Made by a program: the position numbers and the translations under genes. A DNA stretch of 64,000 nucleotides, from contig DAORAL010000003.1 of the NCBI GenBank assembly GCA_035344155.1, positions 124,001 through 188,000 of the forward strand, in the 5' to 3' direction. Each line of letters begins with the position of its first letter. The stretch's first letter is position 1. Of this stretch, positions 1 through 9,551 are shown one piece after another. The stretch is from UBA1845 sp002338715. Its GTDB lineage: Bacteria; Planctomycetota; Phycisphaerae; UBA1845. The notes beneath the pieces were generated by a model. That model saw only the letters and a list, made by a program, of their open reading frames with translations, made no database searches and was not told the origin of the DNA.

Positions 1-35
1 AGTTGGAAATCATGCGGAAACCCGCACAGTCCGAA

Positions 36-3000
36 ATGAAACTCACGAGAATGAAATCGGTTCGTCACCTCGTCGCCGCATTGATCGTTTCGCTTGCGGG
101 TCCTGCCGCGTTTGCCGCAAATCATCCGGAAGATCCGCACGGTTCGGCATCAGGTGATGTGGAAAGCGCGGCACGCCGGATCGATGCGGCCAACGGTATG
201 CTCAACCGCGGGTTGTACGATTTGGCAGAAGCCGAATATCACGCGGCGCTGGCTGCGAACGTGGACAATGCGACCAAGGCTTCCGCGCAGTATGGACTTG
301 CGATTTGCATTTACCGGCAAGGGCGGTTCGAAGATACGATCGCCGCGCTGGAACCGCTTGAGGAGACGAACGCATTCGCCTTTGGTGCGGAAGTCGGGAT
401 CATGCGCGGTCAGAGTTTGCTTTCGCTTGGTCGCTTTGAAGAAGCCGCGACGGTGTTGAAGCATGTGGCTGGCGACCATCCATCGCACAAGTTGGCGTCG
501 CAGGCGATTGTCGGCGCCATCGAAGCGCTTTATCGCTCGGGTGCAAACGAAGATGCCGACAAGTACGCGCGGCAGATGATCGGTCATATCTCCCACGAAC
601 CGACGCGAAACCGCGCCGAGATTCTGCAGGCTGCAGTTCTTGTCAACACGCAGGACTTCGCGAAGGCGACAGCGCTGCTCAAATCAATTCTCGATCGCAA
701 GCTCGATGAAAACATGGCGGCGCAGGTTCGCGTGATGCTGGGGCAATGCGCGGCGCAGTTAGGTCAATATGAGCAAGCCGCCTCCTGGTTCGGCGCGGTG
801 CTGTCGGCTGACGTCTCAGCGTTTCAAAGTGAAGCCCAGCTTGGGTTGGCCGACGCGCTGTATCGACTTGGAAAAGTCGAGGAGTCGAAGCGTTCGATCG
901 GACGCATCCTCGAGTCCAAACCGGACGATGCGCTGCGGGCGGACGCCACGATGATCCTGGGGCGCATTCATTTTGACGGTGGTGCGTTTGCGGCTGCCCG
1001 CGAAGCATTTGAAGCCGTTCGCGATCTGGGGCGGGCCAATCGCATCGAAGCCGAATACTGGATTGCCAAGTGCGCCTTGCGAATGGGTAGCGCCCGCGAA
1101 GCCGTTGAGTTGTTTAGCAACTGGAACAAGGCGAATTCTGCACACGCGATGAACGTCGAAGCGACATACGATTATAGCGTCTCGCTTATCGAAGCCGAGC
1201 AGTTCGACGATGCTGCCCGTGTGCTGACCGACTTTCGCAAACGTTTCTCCGCCAATCCGCTCAATTCCGCAGCGCTGCACCTGTTGGCTGTTGCTGCTTA
1301 CCGACGCGGTGACGATGCCGCGTGCGCAGAGCTTTGCGAAGCGTACACCAGAGAATTCGTCGACGGTCCGCAGATCGCCGACGTTTTGAACCTTGCGATT
1401 CGCTGCACGTTTCGTGCAGAAAAGTGGCAGGATGCGCTTGCGTGGGCAGGAAAGTTCACGGAGCGGTTTCCCACCGACACGCGGGTTGGTGAGGCCAACT
1501 TCCGGGCCGGGTTAGCTGCTTATCAACTTGAAGCGTTTAATGATGCAGAAGGGCATTTCGCGAAGCTGTTGGTCGATGGGGAGATGCCCACAACCTACGC
1601 GGTTGCATCGTTGGCGCTAGGTGACATTCGATTTCAAGCCGGCGATTGGTCTGCCGCTGACCGTTGGTTATCCAGTTATCTTGCGACCGGTCCGACACCA
1701 CCATCTGGTGACGAAGCATTGCTCAAACGCGCGATCGCCCGCCGGCACATGGACAAATCCACGGAAGCGTTGGCCGACTTGGATGCGCTGCTGAAACGTT
1801 GGCCCGACTCAACGCATCGTGCCCGGGCGCTTCTCGAACGCGGCGAAACGCTCGCACTCTTGGGAGATGAGCAAGCCGCCAAGTTGGCGTTTGCGGAAGC
1901 GGGTGACGCCAAGGGCGGGGAATCTGTCGCAACGCAAGCCGCGTTTCAACAAGCCGTGTTGGCGATGCAGGATGGTCACTTCGCGGAGGCAGCCAACCAT
2001 CTCACCCATTTTCTTTCAAGAGAAACCGATGCCGATCGTCGGGCAGAGGGACTGTATCAGCGCGGGCATTGTCACCTGGCAAGCGGCAAATTCCAGGAAG
2101 CGTACGCCGATTTTTCAGAAATCATGCAACACCATTCCCAACACGCCCGCGGGCCGGAAGCACTGGCTTGGTCATTCGTGACGCTGGTGAGGCAGGACAA
2201 ACTGGCGGACGCATCGGCGCTTTGGTCTGAACGTGTTGAGGGTCTGCACGATCGCCTCGATGCGCGGACACGCGCGACGATCTTGTATGAGCGGGCGTGG
2301 GCGCTGCGCGCGGCCGGGGACGACGCGGGTGCGGTGAAGGCGTATCAAGCCGTTCTTGCGATCGATGGTTCAGATGCAGCCCTTCGCGCGCAAGCGACGT
2401 TGGGGCTCGCGGAGATTCAAGTCGACCGCGACGGGTGCGCTGTTGGCACCGATCGCTTGCGAACGCTGATTGCGAGCAGCCAGACCGAATCACCCATTCC
2501 GGCAGAGGTTCGCCAGCGTGCGCTTTTTCGACTGGGATCGTGCGCGCTTGCGGCCAAGGAATGGTCCGAGGCGCAAGGGTACTTCGCGGCATTGCTCGAA
2601 GCGTATCCAACTGACGCCAACGTGATGTCGATTCACCTTTACAGCGGCGAAGCGCTCATGCAACTCGGGCGTTTTTCGGAAGCGCGCGAGCAACTGGAAT
2701 TCGTTACTGAAGATTGCGGCGACGCCAAGACGTGTTCTGCGGCGATGTTACGACTTGGCGAATGTCTGGCCGCCCAGCAGCAGTGGGCTGACAGCGAGCG
2801 CGTGTTGCAGAATTTCCTGATACGATTCGGTGATACTGACGTTTGGTATCAAGCACAATTCGGATTGGCGTGGGCGCGGGAAAATCAGGATCGCCACGAC
2901 GACGCGATCAACGCGTATCGCGAAGTCGTCGAACGGCATCAAGGACCGTCTGCCGCCCGGGCGCAGTTCCAAATCGGTGAATGCCTGTTTGCGAAGGGCG

Positions 3001-3233
3001 AGCACGAGGCGGCGACGCGCGAGTTCCTGAAAGTCGATATTCTCTACGACTATCCCGAGTGGAGTGCCGCATCACTATATGAAGCCGGGCGGTGTTTCGA
3101 GTCGATGGACCGGCGGGTCGAAGCGCGGGCGCAGTTTCAGGATGTCGTCGACCGGTTCGGCGATTCGAAGTGGGCGGGACTGGCTGAGAAGCGTATTCCG
3201 CATTTGGCCGCGAGCGTCGTACCCGGTCATTGA
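36..3233 (+). CDS. Secreted tetratricopeptide-repeat protein
   Basis: About 1065 residues. The N-terminus is a signal peptide (basic MKSVRHL, hydrophobic core, then GPAAFA), so the mature protein is periplasmic. The rest is an almost unbroken series of TPR-like helical pairs with repeated A-x-A-x-L-G/A-x-A patterns and 'LG..L...G...EA' motifs from residue ~45 to the end. No catalytic domain is visible. The gene ends 45 bases before the ExbB-like gene and probably forms one operon with the ExbB, ExbD and PD40 genes. By analogy with periplasmic TPR partners of Tol-Pal (CpoB/YbgF) it may be a scaffold for that complex; this is inference. Starts at 12, 36 or 51 are all possible; 36 or 51 gives the most normal signal peptide. 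Confidence 0.8.
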   Translation: MKLTRMKSVRHLVAALIVSLAGPAAFAANHPEDPHGSASGDVESAARRIDAANGMLNRGLYDLAEAEYHAALAANVDNATKASAQYGLAICIYRQGRFEDTIAALEPLEETNAFAFGAEVGIMRGQSLLSLGRFEEAATVLKHVAGDHPSHKLASQAIVGAIEALYRSGANEDADKYARQMIGHISHEPTRNRAEILQAAVLVNTQDFAKATALLKSILDRKLDENMAAQVRVMLGQCAAQLGQYEQAASWFGAVLSADVSAFQSEAQLGLADALYRLGKVEESKRSIGRILESKPDDALRADATMILGRIHFDGGAFAAAREAFEAVRDLGRANRIEAEYWIAKCALRMGSAREAVELFSNWNKANSAHAMNVEATYDYSVSLIEAEQFDDAARVLTDFRKRFSANPLNSAALHLLAVAAYRRGDDAACAELCEAYTREFVDGPQIADVLNLAIRCTFRAEKWQDALAWAGKFTERFPTDTRVGEANFRAGLAAYQLEAFNDAEGHFAKLLVDGEMPTTYAVASLALGDIRFQAGDWSAADRWLSSYLATGPTPPSGDEALLKRAIARRHMDKSTEALADLDALLKRWPDSTHRARALLERGETLALLGDEQAAKLAFAEAGDAKGGESVATQAAFQQAVLAMQDGHFAEAANHLTHFLSRETDADRRAEGLYQRGHCHLASGKFQEAYADFSEIMQHHSQHARGPEALAWSFVTLVRQDKLADASALWSERVEGLHDRLDARTRATILYERAWALRAAGDDAGAVKAYQAVLAIDGSDAALRAQATLGLAEIQVDRDGCAVGTDRLRTLIASSQTESPIPAEVRQRALFRLGSCALAAKEWSEAQGYFAALLEAYPTDANVMSIHLYSGEALMQLGRFSEAREQLEFVTEDCGDAKTCSAAMLRLGECLAAQQQWADSERVLQNFLIRFGDTDVWYQAQFGLAWARENQDRHDDAINAYREVVERHQGPSAARAQFQIGECLFAKGEHEAATREFLKVDILYDYPEWSAASLYEAGRCFESMDRRVEARAQFQDVVDRFGDSKWAGLAEKRIPHLAASVVPGH

Positions 3234-3278
3234 ATCAATCCCTTCAAGTAACATCGAGGCCAAGCGGAGGAGAATGTC

Positions 3279-4073
3279 GTGTTAGCGAATGTGGTGGTGA
3301 TGGAAACGATGAGCGCGCTGTTGGCGGCTGGCCAGACCGATGGAGGCGGGGCGGCAGATGCCGTTCAGGTGCAGTCGGTTTGGGATTTTCTGATCAAGGG
3401 CGGACCGATGATCATTCCGATCGCGGTTTGTTCGCTCGCGGCGCTGACAGTGATCGTTGAGCGCATGATTGTGTTGCGGCGCGTGCGGGTGATGCCTTCG
3501 GGTTTTGTCGAAGGCGTGCGGGCTGCGATGTCCGGGGGGATTTCGAGTGCGCTGGAATACTGCCAAGCCAACACATCACCCATTGCTGAGATTTTTCGCG
3601 CCGGCCTGCGACGTCATCATGATTCGCCCGAGCGGCGAGAAAAGGCCATCGAAGAAGCCGGTGCCCGCGAAGTCTTTACGTTGCGTAAGCATCTGCGGTT
3701 GCTGGCGGTTGTGGCTGCGGTCGCACCGATACTCGGGTTGTTGGGCACGATCTTCGGCATGATCAAGGCGTTTCAGACCGTGGCAATTTCGGGCGACGCA
3801 CTGGGCAAGACGGAACTGCTGGCCAAGGGAATTTACGAAGCGCTGATCACGACGGCGGCTGGCCTGTTGCTGGCGATCCCGGCGCTGATTGCGTTCCACT
3901 GGTTGAGCTCGCGAATCGATCGAATGGTGTTCGACATGGATCGGGTGACCGTGGATTTCTTTGAAGAGACGTTGTTTGCACCGTCGCCGCCGTCGGTGTC
4001 TCGTAGCGGCGATGGTTCGGTGTCATCCGGTGGCAACGGTCGCGATGCGTCGGTTTCGCTGGCGATGCGATAG
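3279..4073 (+). CDS. exbB: MotA/TolQ/ExbB-type proton channel protein
   Basis: 264 residues with a GTG start, chosen because GGAGGAG at 3266-3272 is 6 bases upstream. A first membrane helix lies near residues 30-55 (IKGGPMIIPIAVCSLAALTV). A cytoplasmic domain follows, then two more helices near residues 140-165 (LLAVVAAVAPILGLLGTIFG) and 185-210. The GLLGT-x-x-GMI and TTAAGLLLAIPA motifs are the conserved pore-lining segments of the TolQ/ExbB family. The product would form a proton channel in the inner membrane with the ExbD-like protein encoded 12 bases downstream. The N-terminus has an extra ~25 residues and the C-terminus a Ser/Gly-rich tail. Whether it serves a TonB-like, Tol-like or motility function is not decided by sequence; the downstream protein suggests TonB-like use. 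Confidence 0.9.
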   Translation: MLANVVVMETMSALLAAGQTDGGGAADAVQVQSVWDFLIKGGPMIIPIAVCSLAALTVIVERMIVLRRVRVMPSGFVEGVRAAMSGGISSALEYCQANTSPIAEIFRAGLRRHHDSPERREKAIEEAGAREVFTLRKHLRLLAVVAAVAPILGLLGTIFGMIKAFQTVAISGDALGKTELLAKGIYEALITTAAGLLLAIPALIAFHWLSSRIDRMVFDMDRVTVDFFEETLFAPSPPSVSRSGDGSVSSGGNGRDASVSLAMR

Positions 4074-4085
4074 GAGGGAAGCGTC

Positions 4086-4499
4086 ATGCTGCTCAAGTCC
4101 GGCAATCTCAACGAACCGGTCAGCGTCGAACTCACGCCGATGATCGACATGGTTTTTCTCCTGCTGATTTTTTTCCTGGTGGCTACAACGCTTCGACAGG
4201 AGGAGCGTGAGTTGGACATCGTATTGCCCACTGCGGAATCTGCCGCTCCGGTCAGCGTGGCCCTTCGCGAACTGGTGATCAACGTCAATCAGGAAGGCGA
4301 TGCTGTCGTCAATGGAAAGTCGATGGATGCGGAAGCCGTTCGCGAACTGGTGGCGGAGGCGGTGAAGGTGAACCCGAAACAGAAGGTGACGGTGCGCGGC
4401 GATCGACGTGCGGAGTACGACCACATCGCCCGCATTCTCGATGCGTGTTCGGCTGGCGGGATCGACGCCCCGTTCCTCGACACGGCGCCTTCAAACTAA
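4086..4499 (+). CDS. exbD: ExbD/TolR-type biopolymer transport protein
   Basis: 137 residues, preceded by AGGAGG. One N-terminal membrane helix (MIDMVFLLLIFFLVATT, residues ~19-35) begins with the conserved Asp of the family (LTPMIDMVF), which carries protons in the ExbB-ExbD channel. The C-terminal ~90 residues form the periplasmic domain, with the typical 'V.V.GD..A.Y..I..ILD.C..AGI' ending. Length is normal for ExbD. It follows the ExbB-like gene after 12 bases and precedes the PD40/TonB-like gene by 30 bases, so co-translation of the three is likely. Confidence 0.9.
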   Translation: MLLKSGNLNEPVSVELTPMIDMVFLLLIFFLVATTLRQEERELDIVLPTAESAAPVSVALRELVINVNQEGDAVVNGKSMDAEAVRELVAEAVKVNPKQKVTVRGDRRAEYDHIARILDACSAGGIDAPFLDTAPSN

Positions 4500-4529
4500 G
4501 CGATCTTCAAATCGAACGCACGGGATTTC

Positions 4530-7500
4530 ATGTCCAACGATTCAACCCCCAATTCGACCAACACGCCCAAGGCAAGCGGTTTCAGTTGGAAGCTGCCGTT
4601 GGCTTGCGTCTTGGTGTTTATCCTGGGAATTTCAGGGCTCGCGGCATGGAAAGCCTGGCCGCAGACGAATCGATACTACACCGACGGCGGCGAACTGCGC
4701 GTCGATGCCGAAGACGCACGTATTCGTGACGTGCTCTGGCGCGAACCGCAACCGCTGCCTGCAACGATCAACCTTGATGGCGATGATTACGAGCCTCAGT
4801 TCGATGAATCCGCCCGCGCGTTGTACTTCGTTCGCGGCAAAACCGGCGACAACGCGGACATTTTCGTTGCCCATCGGACGGATGAAGGTTGGTCGCCACC
4901 GGTGGCAGTCGATGCGATCAATACGGAATACGACGAACTGGGCCCGCGACTGTCGCGCGACGGTTTGACATTGTATTTCTACAGCGATCGCCCCGGTGGA
5001 TTCGGCGGGTATGACCTTTGGGTTGCTCGCCGAACCAGCCGAGATATTCCGTTTGATGAACCGACCAATCTCGGTCCGCACGTCAACTCCAGTTGGGATG
5101 AATACAGCCCCGCGCCGACACCCTCGGGCGACAAGATTTACTTCGCATCCAATCGACCCGTCGGCGAATTGAAAGAACTACCGAAACCAAAATGGTCTGC
5201 GACTTTGCGCGAAAACCGTCGCCGCACCGGTTACGATCTATACTTGGCCAGCGTAACCGGTGCGGGGATCGGTGACGCCCAGCCGCTTGATGCCTTAAAT
5301 TCCAGTGCCGATGAGGGTACGCCGGCAATCAGTCCGAACGGAGACTTCGTCTACTTCAGTTCCAATCGTAGCGGTGGGGCGGGCGGATTTGATCTGTATC
5401 GATCGCGCATTGGCTCATCGGGATTCGGCGAAATCGAGTGGCTTGGGCGTTCGGTGAATGGACCGGCAGACGATCTCGACCCGGTGCTTAGCATGGAAGG
5501 TTTTGAACTGCTCTTTAGTTCAAACCGGTCGGCTGGCGGTCTGGAAGCGTCGTCGTCGTCGCGCGAACCGACGTATGACATTTATCGAACGAGTTCGCGC
5601 GAGGTGTTTGTCGCGGCAGAGGTCTTGGATTCGGAATTCAACTGGGCGGCGATGCTGCGCGTGCTCGGACCCGGGTTGTTGGCGCTGCTACTTCTACTGC
5701 TGTTGCTATTGCTTTCGAGGATGCTGCTCAGTTCCAAGTGGCGGGGTAGACTCAGCCTGATCATGCGCTGTCTGCTGGCGTCGCTGCTTGTGCACGTGCT
5801 GCTCTTGACGTTGTTCATGTTCTGGCAGGTGAAGACATCGCTCTCGGATTTGTTTGATCAAGATGGCGGTGTGCGGGTGGCGTTGGCCGCACCGGCTGGC
5901 GATTCGGGACTTGCGGCGCAGATTCGCGGTGGATTTGCAGAGGCAACGTTACCAACCGTTCAGCCGACAATTTCTGCGCGGATGATTGAACACAAAATCG
6001 TCCCCGCGCGGTTGGCGGCATCCCTGGTGTCATTGCCGCGAAGTATCGTCGATGCGCCTCAAGGCGAATCACCGCGATCCGATATTGCCGACACGGTTCC
6101 GACGCCCAACCGCAACGTGTTGCGACCGGCATCGTTGAATCCCCACGCATTGCCCCAACCGAATGCACTTGAGTTGAACGTGCCCAAGACCCGTCAACCC
6201 CAACGGATTTCAGAGGCAGTTGCAGCATTGCCGCTGGTGAAAACCGATCCGGCTGACGTGCCGCGTGCGGTCCCAACACACGGCATCGCCAAGCCGCAAT
6301 TGACGGAGCTATCGAATTCCGTGGTGCCGATGCAACTTCCGTCGGATGCCATGAACCGTGTTGAACCCGAATCGATGCCGATCAACGATGCGACTTCGCC
6401 GTCCACGCAGTTTCCCAAATCTGCCCGCACGGTTGAATTGCCGACGCACACGTTCGCGGATATCACGTTGCCACAACCCAACCGAAGGCAGCCGAAGGTC
6501 ATCGAGCGCGACATGCCAATCCCCGCTGCCGACAGTGCGATGCCTTCGCGTGCCAGCCTTGATCCGAACCCGAACGCAAAACCACTCGAATTGGCTGCGG
6601 GCGCGATACAATCGAAGCCCATCGAACTGCCTCACGTTGAAACGCAATCGGACAACGTCGCAGACCACATGCCTGACGCACATGCGAATTTGATTACGAC
6701 CAACGCGCGGGTCGAAATCAGATTCTCTCCAGAGGAGTCCGAGTTCGAATTGCCGCAAGTGTCTTCAAGATCGGTTCACGCGACGGGTGAAGCGCAAAAC
6801 GCATTACCGGTACTGACCGAAGGTGGTGTGACTCGCCCCGCATTGCAGCTTGCCGTGCCGAACGCGACGCCACTGCCCACGTCCCGATCGCTGCCCGGTT
6901 TGAGTCAGGCGATCAGAATCGACGGGTTGAATGATCACGCCAATCAAAGTGTGATTCGAGATGCCGATGTGAACGCCCGCCATCGCACACGGGTTCAGCC
7001 TGTCCACGTGAATGCGTTGGATCTCGCCGAGTTCGATCTTGCGCCGCCGACCATTCCCAAGCCAGCCAAACCCATACCGGTGACCAACGCGATCGGCGGA
7101 CAAGTGACTGACGCCCATACCGGTGAACCGATCGAAGGGGCCGTCGTTCGATTGGATTTGAGTGACGTCGATACGGAGACAGCCCCCACCGACACAGACG
7201 GCGCATATGCGCTGCACATCCCGCACGTGCCCGATCACTTTGCAATCTCCACCTCGTTTGAGGGCTACGTTCCGGCGTCGGTGAACATTGCAAAAGAGTC
7301 GGTGCGCGAACGATCGCTGACGGTAAACTTCAAACTGCGGCGAATCGACTTGTCGACGGTGGCGCTGGAGGCTGTCCCGGATGTGCATCACTTGGGCGAC
7401 GATCGATTCTCCGGATCGGTCAACAGCCAATTCCAAAAACGCAGCGAAGGCGGTACTTACGTTGCGGCGTTTGAAGTTTCTGACTTGCAACTTCCGCCGC

Positions 7501-7754
7501 ACATGACCCGCTGCGAACTAACCATGTTGACACGCGGCGTGCAGATGCCGCATTCGATTTACATCAATAACCGCCGGACACCGCTGCGCATGACCAACTC
7601 GCCGCGCGATGGAAGTTTTGGATTGTACAAAGCCGAGATCGACATCCGATGGCTGTCGGCCGGCGAGAATACATTCGGAATTAAAGCGCGCAGTCGAGGT
7701 AACGACATCGACGATTTCGAATTCGTCAACATCCAATTGCACTTTCTCCCGTAG
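4530..7754 (+). CDS. PD40 beta-propeller protein with TonB-like membrane segment and regulatory-like C-terminal domain
   Basis: 1074 residues. Helix 1 lies at ~19-41. Residues ~60-360 hold several PD40/WD40-like blades of the type 'D.YEPQFDESARALYFVR', 'SPAPTPSGDKIYFASNRP' and 'TPAISPNGDFVYFSSNRSGG', as in TolB and Pal-associated propellers. Helix 2 (~377-398) is very Leu-rich. A basic loop SSKWRGR follows, then helix 3 (~411-432), which contains Ser418-L-L-V-His422. That is the S-x3-H pattern of the TonB transmembrane helix. A long Pro-rich stretch (~433-850) follows, then a carboxypeptidase regulatory-like beta domain (~855-920, IGGQVTDAHTGEPIEGAVV) and a final beta-rich domain. Positive-inside rules put both the propeller and the Pro-rich arm in the periplasm. 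Adjacent ExbB and ExbD genes support an energised role. Confidence 0.75.
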   Translation: MSNDSTPNSTNTPKASGFSWKLPLACVLVFILGISGLAAWKAWPQTNRYYTDGGELRVDAEDARIRDVLWREPQPLPATINLDGDDYEPQFDESARALYFVRGKTGDNADIFVAHRTDEGWSPPVAVDAINTEYDELGPRLSRDGLTLYFYSDRPGGFGGYDLWVARRTSRDIPFDEPTNLGPHVNSSWDEYSPAPTPSGDKIYFASNRPVGELKELPKPKWSATLRENRRRTGYDLYLASVTGAGIGDAQPLDALNSSADEGTPAISPNGDFVYFSSNRSGGAGGFDLYRSRIGSSGFGEIEWLGRSVNGPADDLDPVLSMEGFELLFSSNRSAGGLEASSSSREPTYDIYRTSSREVFVAAEVLDSEFNWAAMLRVLGPGLLALLLLLLLLLLSRMLLSSKWRGRLSLIMRCLLASLLVHVLLLTLFMFWQVKTSLSDLFDQDGGVRVALAAPAGDSGLAAQIRGGFAEATLPTVQPTISARMIEHKIVPARLAASLVSLPRSIVDAPQGESPRSDIADTVPTPNRNVLRPASLNPHALPQPNALELNVPKTRQPQRISEAVAALPLVKTDPADVPRAVPTHGIAKPQLTELSNSVVPMQLPSDAMNRVEPESMPINDATSPSTQFPKSARTVELPTHTFADITLPQPNRRQPKVIERDMPIPAADSAMPSRASLDPNPNAKPLELAAGAIQSKPIELPHVETQSDNVADHMPDAHANLITTNARVEIRFSPEESEFELPQVSSRSVHATGEAQNALPVLTEGGVTRPALQLAVPNATPLPTSRSLPGLSQAIRIDGLNDHANQSVIRDADVNARHRTRVQPVHVNALDLAEFDLAPPTIPKPAKPIPVTNAIGGQVTDAHTGEPIEGAVVRLDLSDVDTETAPTDTDGAYALHIPHVPDHFAISTSFEGYVPASVNIAKESVRERSLTVNFKLRRIDLSTVALEAVPDVHHLGDDRFSGSVNSQFQKRSEGGTYVAAFEVSDLQLPPHMTRCELTMLTRGVQMPHSIYINNRRTPLRMTNSPRDGSFGLYKAEIDIRWLSAGENTFGIKARSRGNDIDDFEFVNIQLHFLP

Positions 7755-7901
7755 CAATTGGACGTCACCAGAAGCCATTTCCGCCGCATGGTCAGTATTA
7801 TCTTGTATTGATTGGCTCACGCTCAGATAATGGGGATCTGCGTATCGGGCGAGCTTCACATCGTCACCTGGCGGCTGGGCACTTCAAGATGGAGTTGACG
7901 C

Positions 7902-9170
7902 ATGTCCCTGCGATCAATCGGCTTGTGTGTCGGCGCTCTTGTCATTTCAAACTTCAGCAATCCGGTGTCGGCTGACGTTCCATTCTTTGAAGGGCTCGGA
8001 ACGCTGCCGGGGGCGCAGTTCGGAAGCTCGGCTGTGGACATTTCCGAAGATGGCAAAACCGTCCTGGGCAATTCCGACGAAGGACTGAACATGATTGCGT
8101 TCCGTTGGCGGGATGGCGTGATGACCTCGCTCGGACATTTTCCTGACGACCCGTTGATGCTCAGCGAAGGCAGTGGTGTTTCCGCAGACGGAACGGTGGC
8201 CGCTGGTGTTGGGATTTCGGGTAACGGGACGGAAGGGTTTCGCTGGTCGGGCGGTCCGCTCATCGGGTTGGGCGATCTTGCGGGCGGACTGTTCTATAGC
8301 CACGCGTTTGAGATTTCCGGTGACGGTGACGTGATCGTCGGCTTGAGCCGAACAGAGGCGGGGGACTTTCCTTTTCGCTGGGAGGACGGGGTGATGACCA
8401 ACCTGTCTGAGGACTTCGACGGCGAGATTCCGGATGGGAATGCACGCTCGATATCCAACGACGGGCAGGTCATCATCGGCAGCATTTCAACATCAATGGG
8501 CATGCGGATGTTCCGGTGGCAATCGGATGTGATGGAAGCAATCGCAAATCCAACCGGCGGTACTGCGCCATTCGCACGTTCTCTCTCCGCCGATGGTTCG
8601 GTCATCGTGGGTCATGCGACGATTGCACCGGGGCACGTTGAAGCGTTTCGCTGGGCAGACGGCGCGTATCAGTTTCTCGGCGATCTGCCTGGAGGTGCGA
8701 TGGACAGTCGAGCGATTGACGTATCAGCCGACGGTTCGGTGGTCGTGGGGGCGTCGAGTGGTTCAAATGGGCTTGCGCCGTTTGTCTGGGATGCCGGGCA
8801 TGGGCTGCGCGATCTGGACGAGGTGTTGCGCGTTCGATTGAAACTCGATCTTGACGGTTGGACATTGTCAGAGGCTGTCGGTGTCAGCGGAGACGGTCGA
8901 ACCATTGCGGGCAAAGGTCTCAACCCACTCGGAAAGTCCGAGGCATGGATCGCGCATGTCGGCTGTGCCTTGGGCGACTTTGACGGATCGGAATCCGTGA
9001 ACCTTGCGGACTACTCAAGCTTTGCGGATTGCCTCGGTGGTCCAGCGTTTGCTCCCGATCCCAACGCGGCTGACGTGACTGCGCAGGCTTGTGTCGAAGC
9101 GTTTGATTTCGACTGCAACGACCGCGTTGACCTGCTCGATGCCGCCATATTTCAGCGGGTATTCAACTAG
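7902..9170 (+). CDS. Secreted HAF-like repeat protein with dockerin-type tail
   Basis: 422 residues with a signal peptide ending near PVSA (residue 24). GGAG lies 8 bases before the ATG. Residues ~35-350 are about six beta-rich repeats with the signature 'A..IS.DG..VVG....' followed by 'FRW..G....LG.LPGG'. This matches the HAF extracellular repeat family, often found in autotransporter-like and planctomycete secreted proteins. The last ~65 residues form an Asp-rich calcium-binding-like tail (GDFDGSESVNLADY, later FDFDCNDRVDLLDA) with a Cys-Leu-Gly-Gly after the first loop. Similar tails occur on the proteins at 24835-27129 and 30870-32690. Function unknown; extracellular and likely anchored or assembled through the tail. 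Confidence 0.75.
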   Translation: MSLRSIGLCVGALVISNFSNPVSADVPFFEGLGTLPGAQFGSSAVDISEDGKTVLGNSDEGLNMIAFRWRDGVMTSLGHFPDDPLMLSEGSGVSADGTVAAGVGISGNGTEGFRWSGGPLIGLGDLAGGLFYSHAFEISGDGDVIVGLSRTEAGDFPFRWEDGVMTNLSEDFDGEIPDGNARSISNDGQVIIGSISTSMGMRMFRWQSDVMEAIANPTGGTAPFARSLSADGSVIVGHATIAPGHVEAFRWADGAYQFLGDLPGGAMDSRAIDVSADGSVVVGASSGSNGLAPFVWDAGHGLRDLDEVLRVRLKLDLDGWTLSEAVGVSGDGRTIAGKGLNPLGKSEAWIAHVGCALGDFDGSESVNLADYSSFADCLGGPAFAPDPNAADVTAQACVEAFDFDCNDRVDLLDAAIFQRVFN

Positions 9171-9190
9171 AAACGCACCGGATGCGCCGG

Positions 9191-9221
9191 GCAATTCATC
9201 CACTGCGCAATTCATCCACTG
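9191..9221. repeat. Short tandem direct repeat
   Basis: The 15-base unit GCAATTCATCCACTG occurs twice with a period of 16, followed by a partial third copy (CAATTCG). It lies between the stop of the HAF-like gene and the stop of the convergent PilZ-like gene. No function is evident. Confidence 0.7.
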
Positions 9222-9245
9222 AACAATTCGATTGCTTTGATTCAA

Positions 9246-9551
9246 CTATGAATTCGCACCGATGTATTCGGCGCCAATGAGAAACAGATCGGCGTGGAGG
9301 CGGTTGATCCTTCGAACGAAAGCGCACTTCTTATCTGGTTCAACATCTTTGGAGTTCTGGATGATCGTTTCGATGTCCATGCCTTCGATCGGGGCGTGTC
9401 CGCTACGGGTGACAAACGCCAGTCCTTGAGATGAAGATTCAAGCAACCACCCACAATGCGTATTGGACGCGAGCGGCGAATTCCAGAAGACTGACTCACT
9501 GCGAAACTCGCGATCGGCGCTGCGCTTCTCATGAACGGTTTGACGATTCAT
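9246..9551 (-). CDS. PilZ-like protein 3 of a tandem trio
   Basis: 101 residues. Its ATG overlaps the stop of the preceding gene in an ATGA (9548-9551), so translation is probably coupled. It has an RxxxR element near the N-terminus (RSADR), a conserved Trp (VFW), and GWLLESSSQGLAF, where E-x-S-x-x-G stands in the place of the PilZ [D/N]xSxxG motif. It ends with CAFVRRIN...LIGAEYIG, as the last beta strands of PilZ domains do. PilZ domains bind cyclic di-GMP through RxxxR and [D/N]xSxxG; the Asp/Asn-to-Glu change leaves binding uncertain. Assignment rests on alignment by eye with the two upstream genes. Confidence 0.6.
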   Translation of the reverse strand: MNRQTVHEKRSADREFRSESVFWNSPLASNTHCGWLLESSSQGLAFVTRSGHAPIEGMDIETIIQNSKDVEPDKKCAFVRRINRLHADLFLIGAEYIGANS

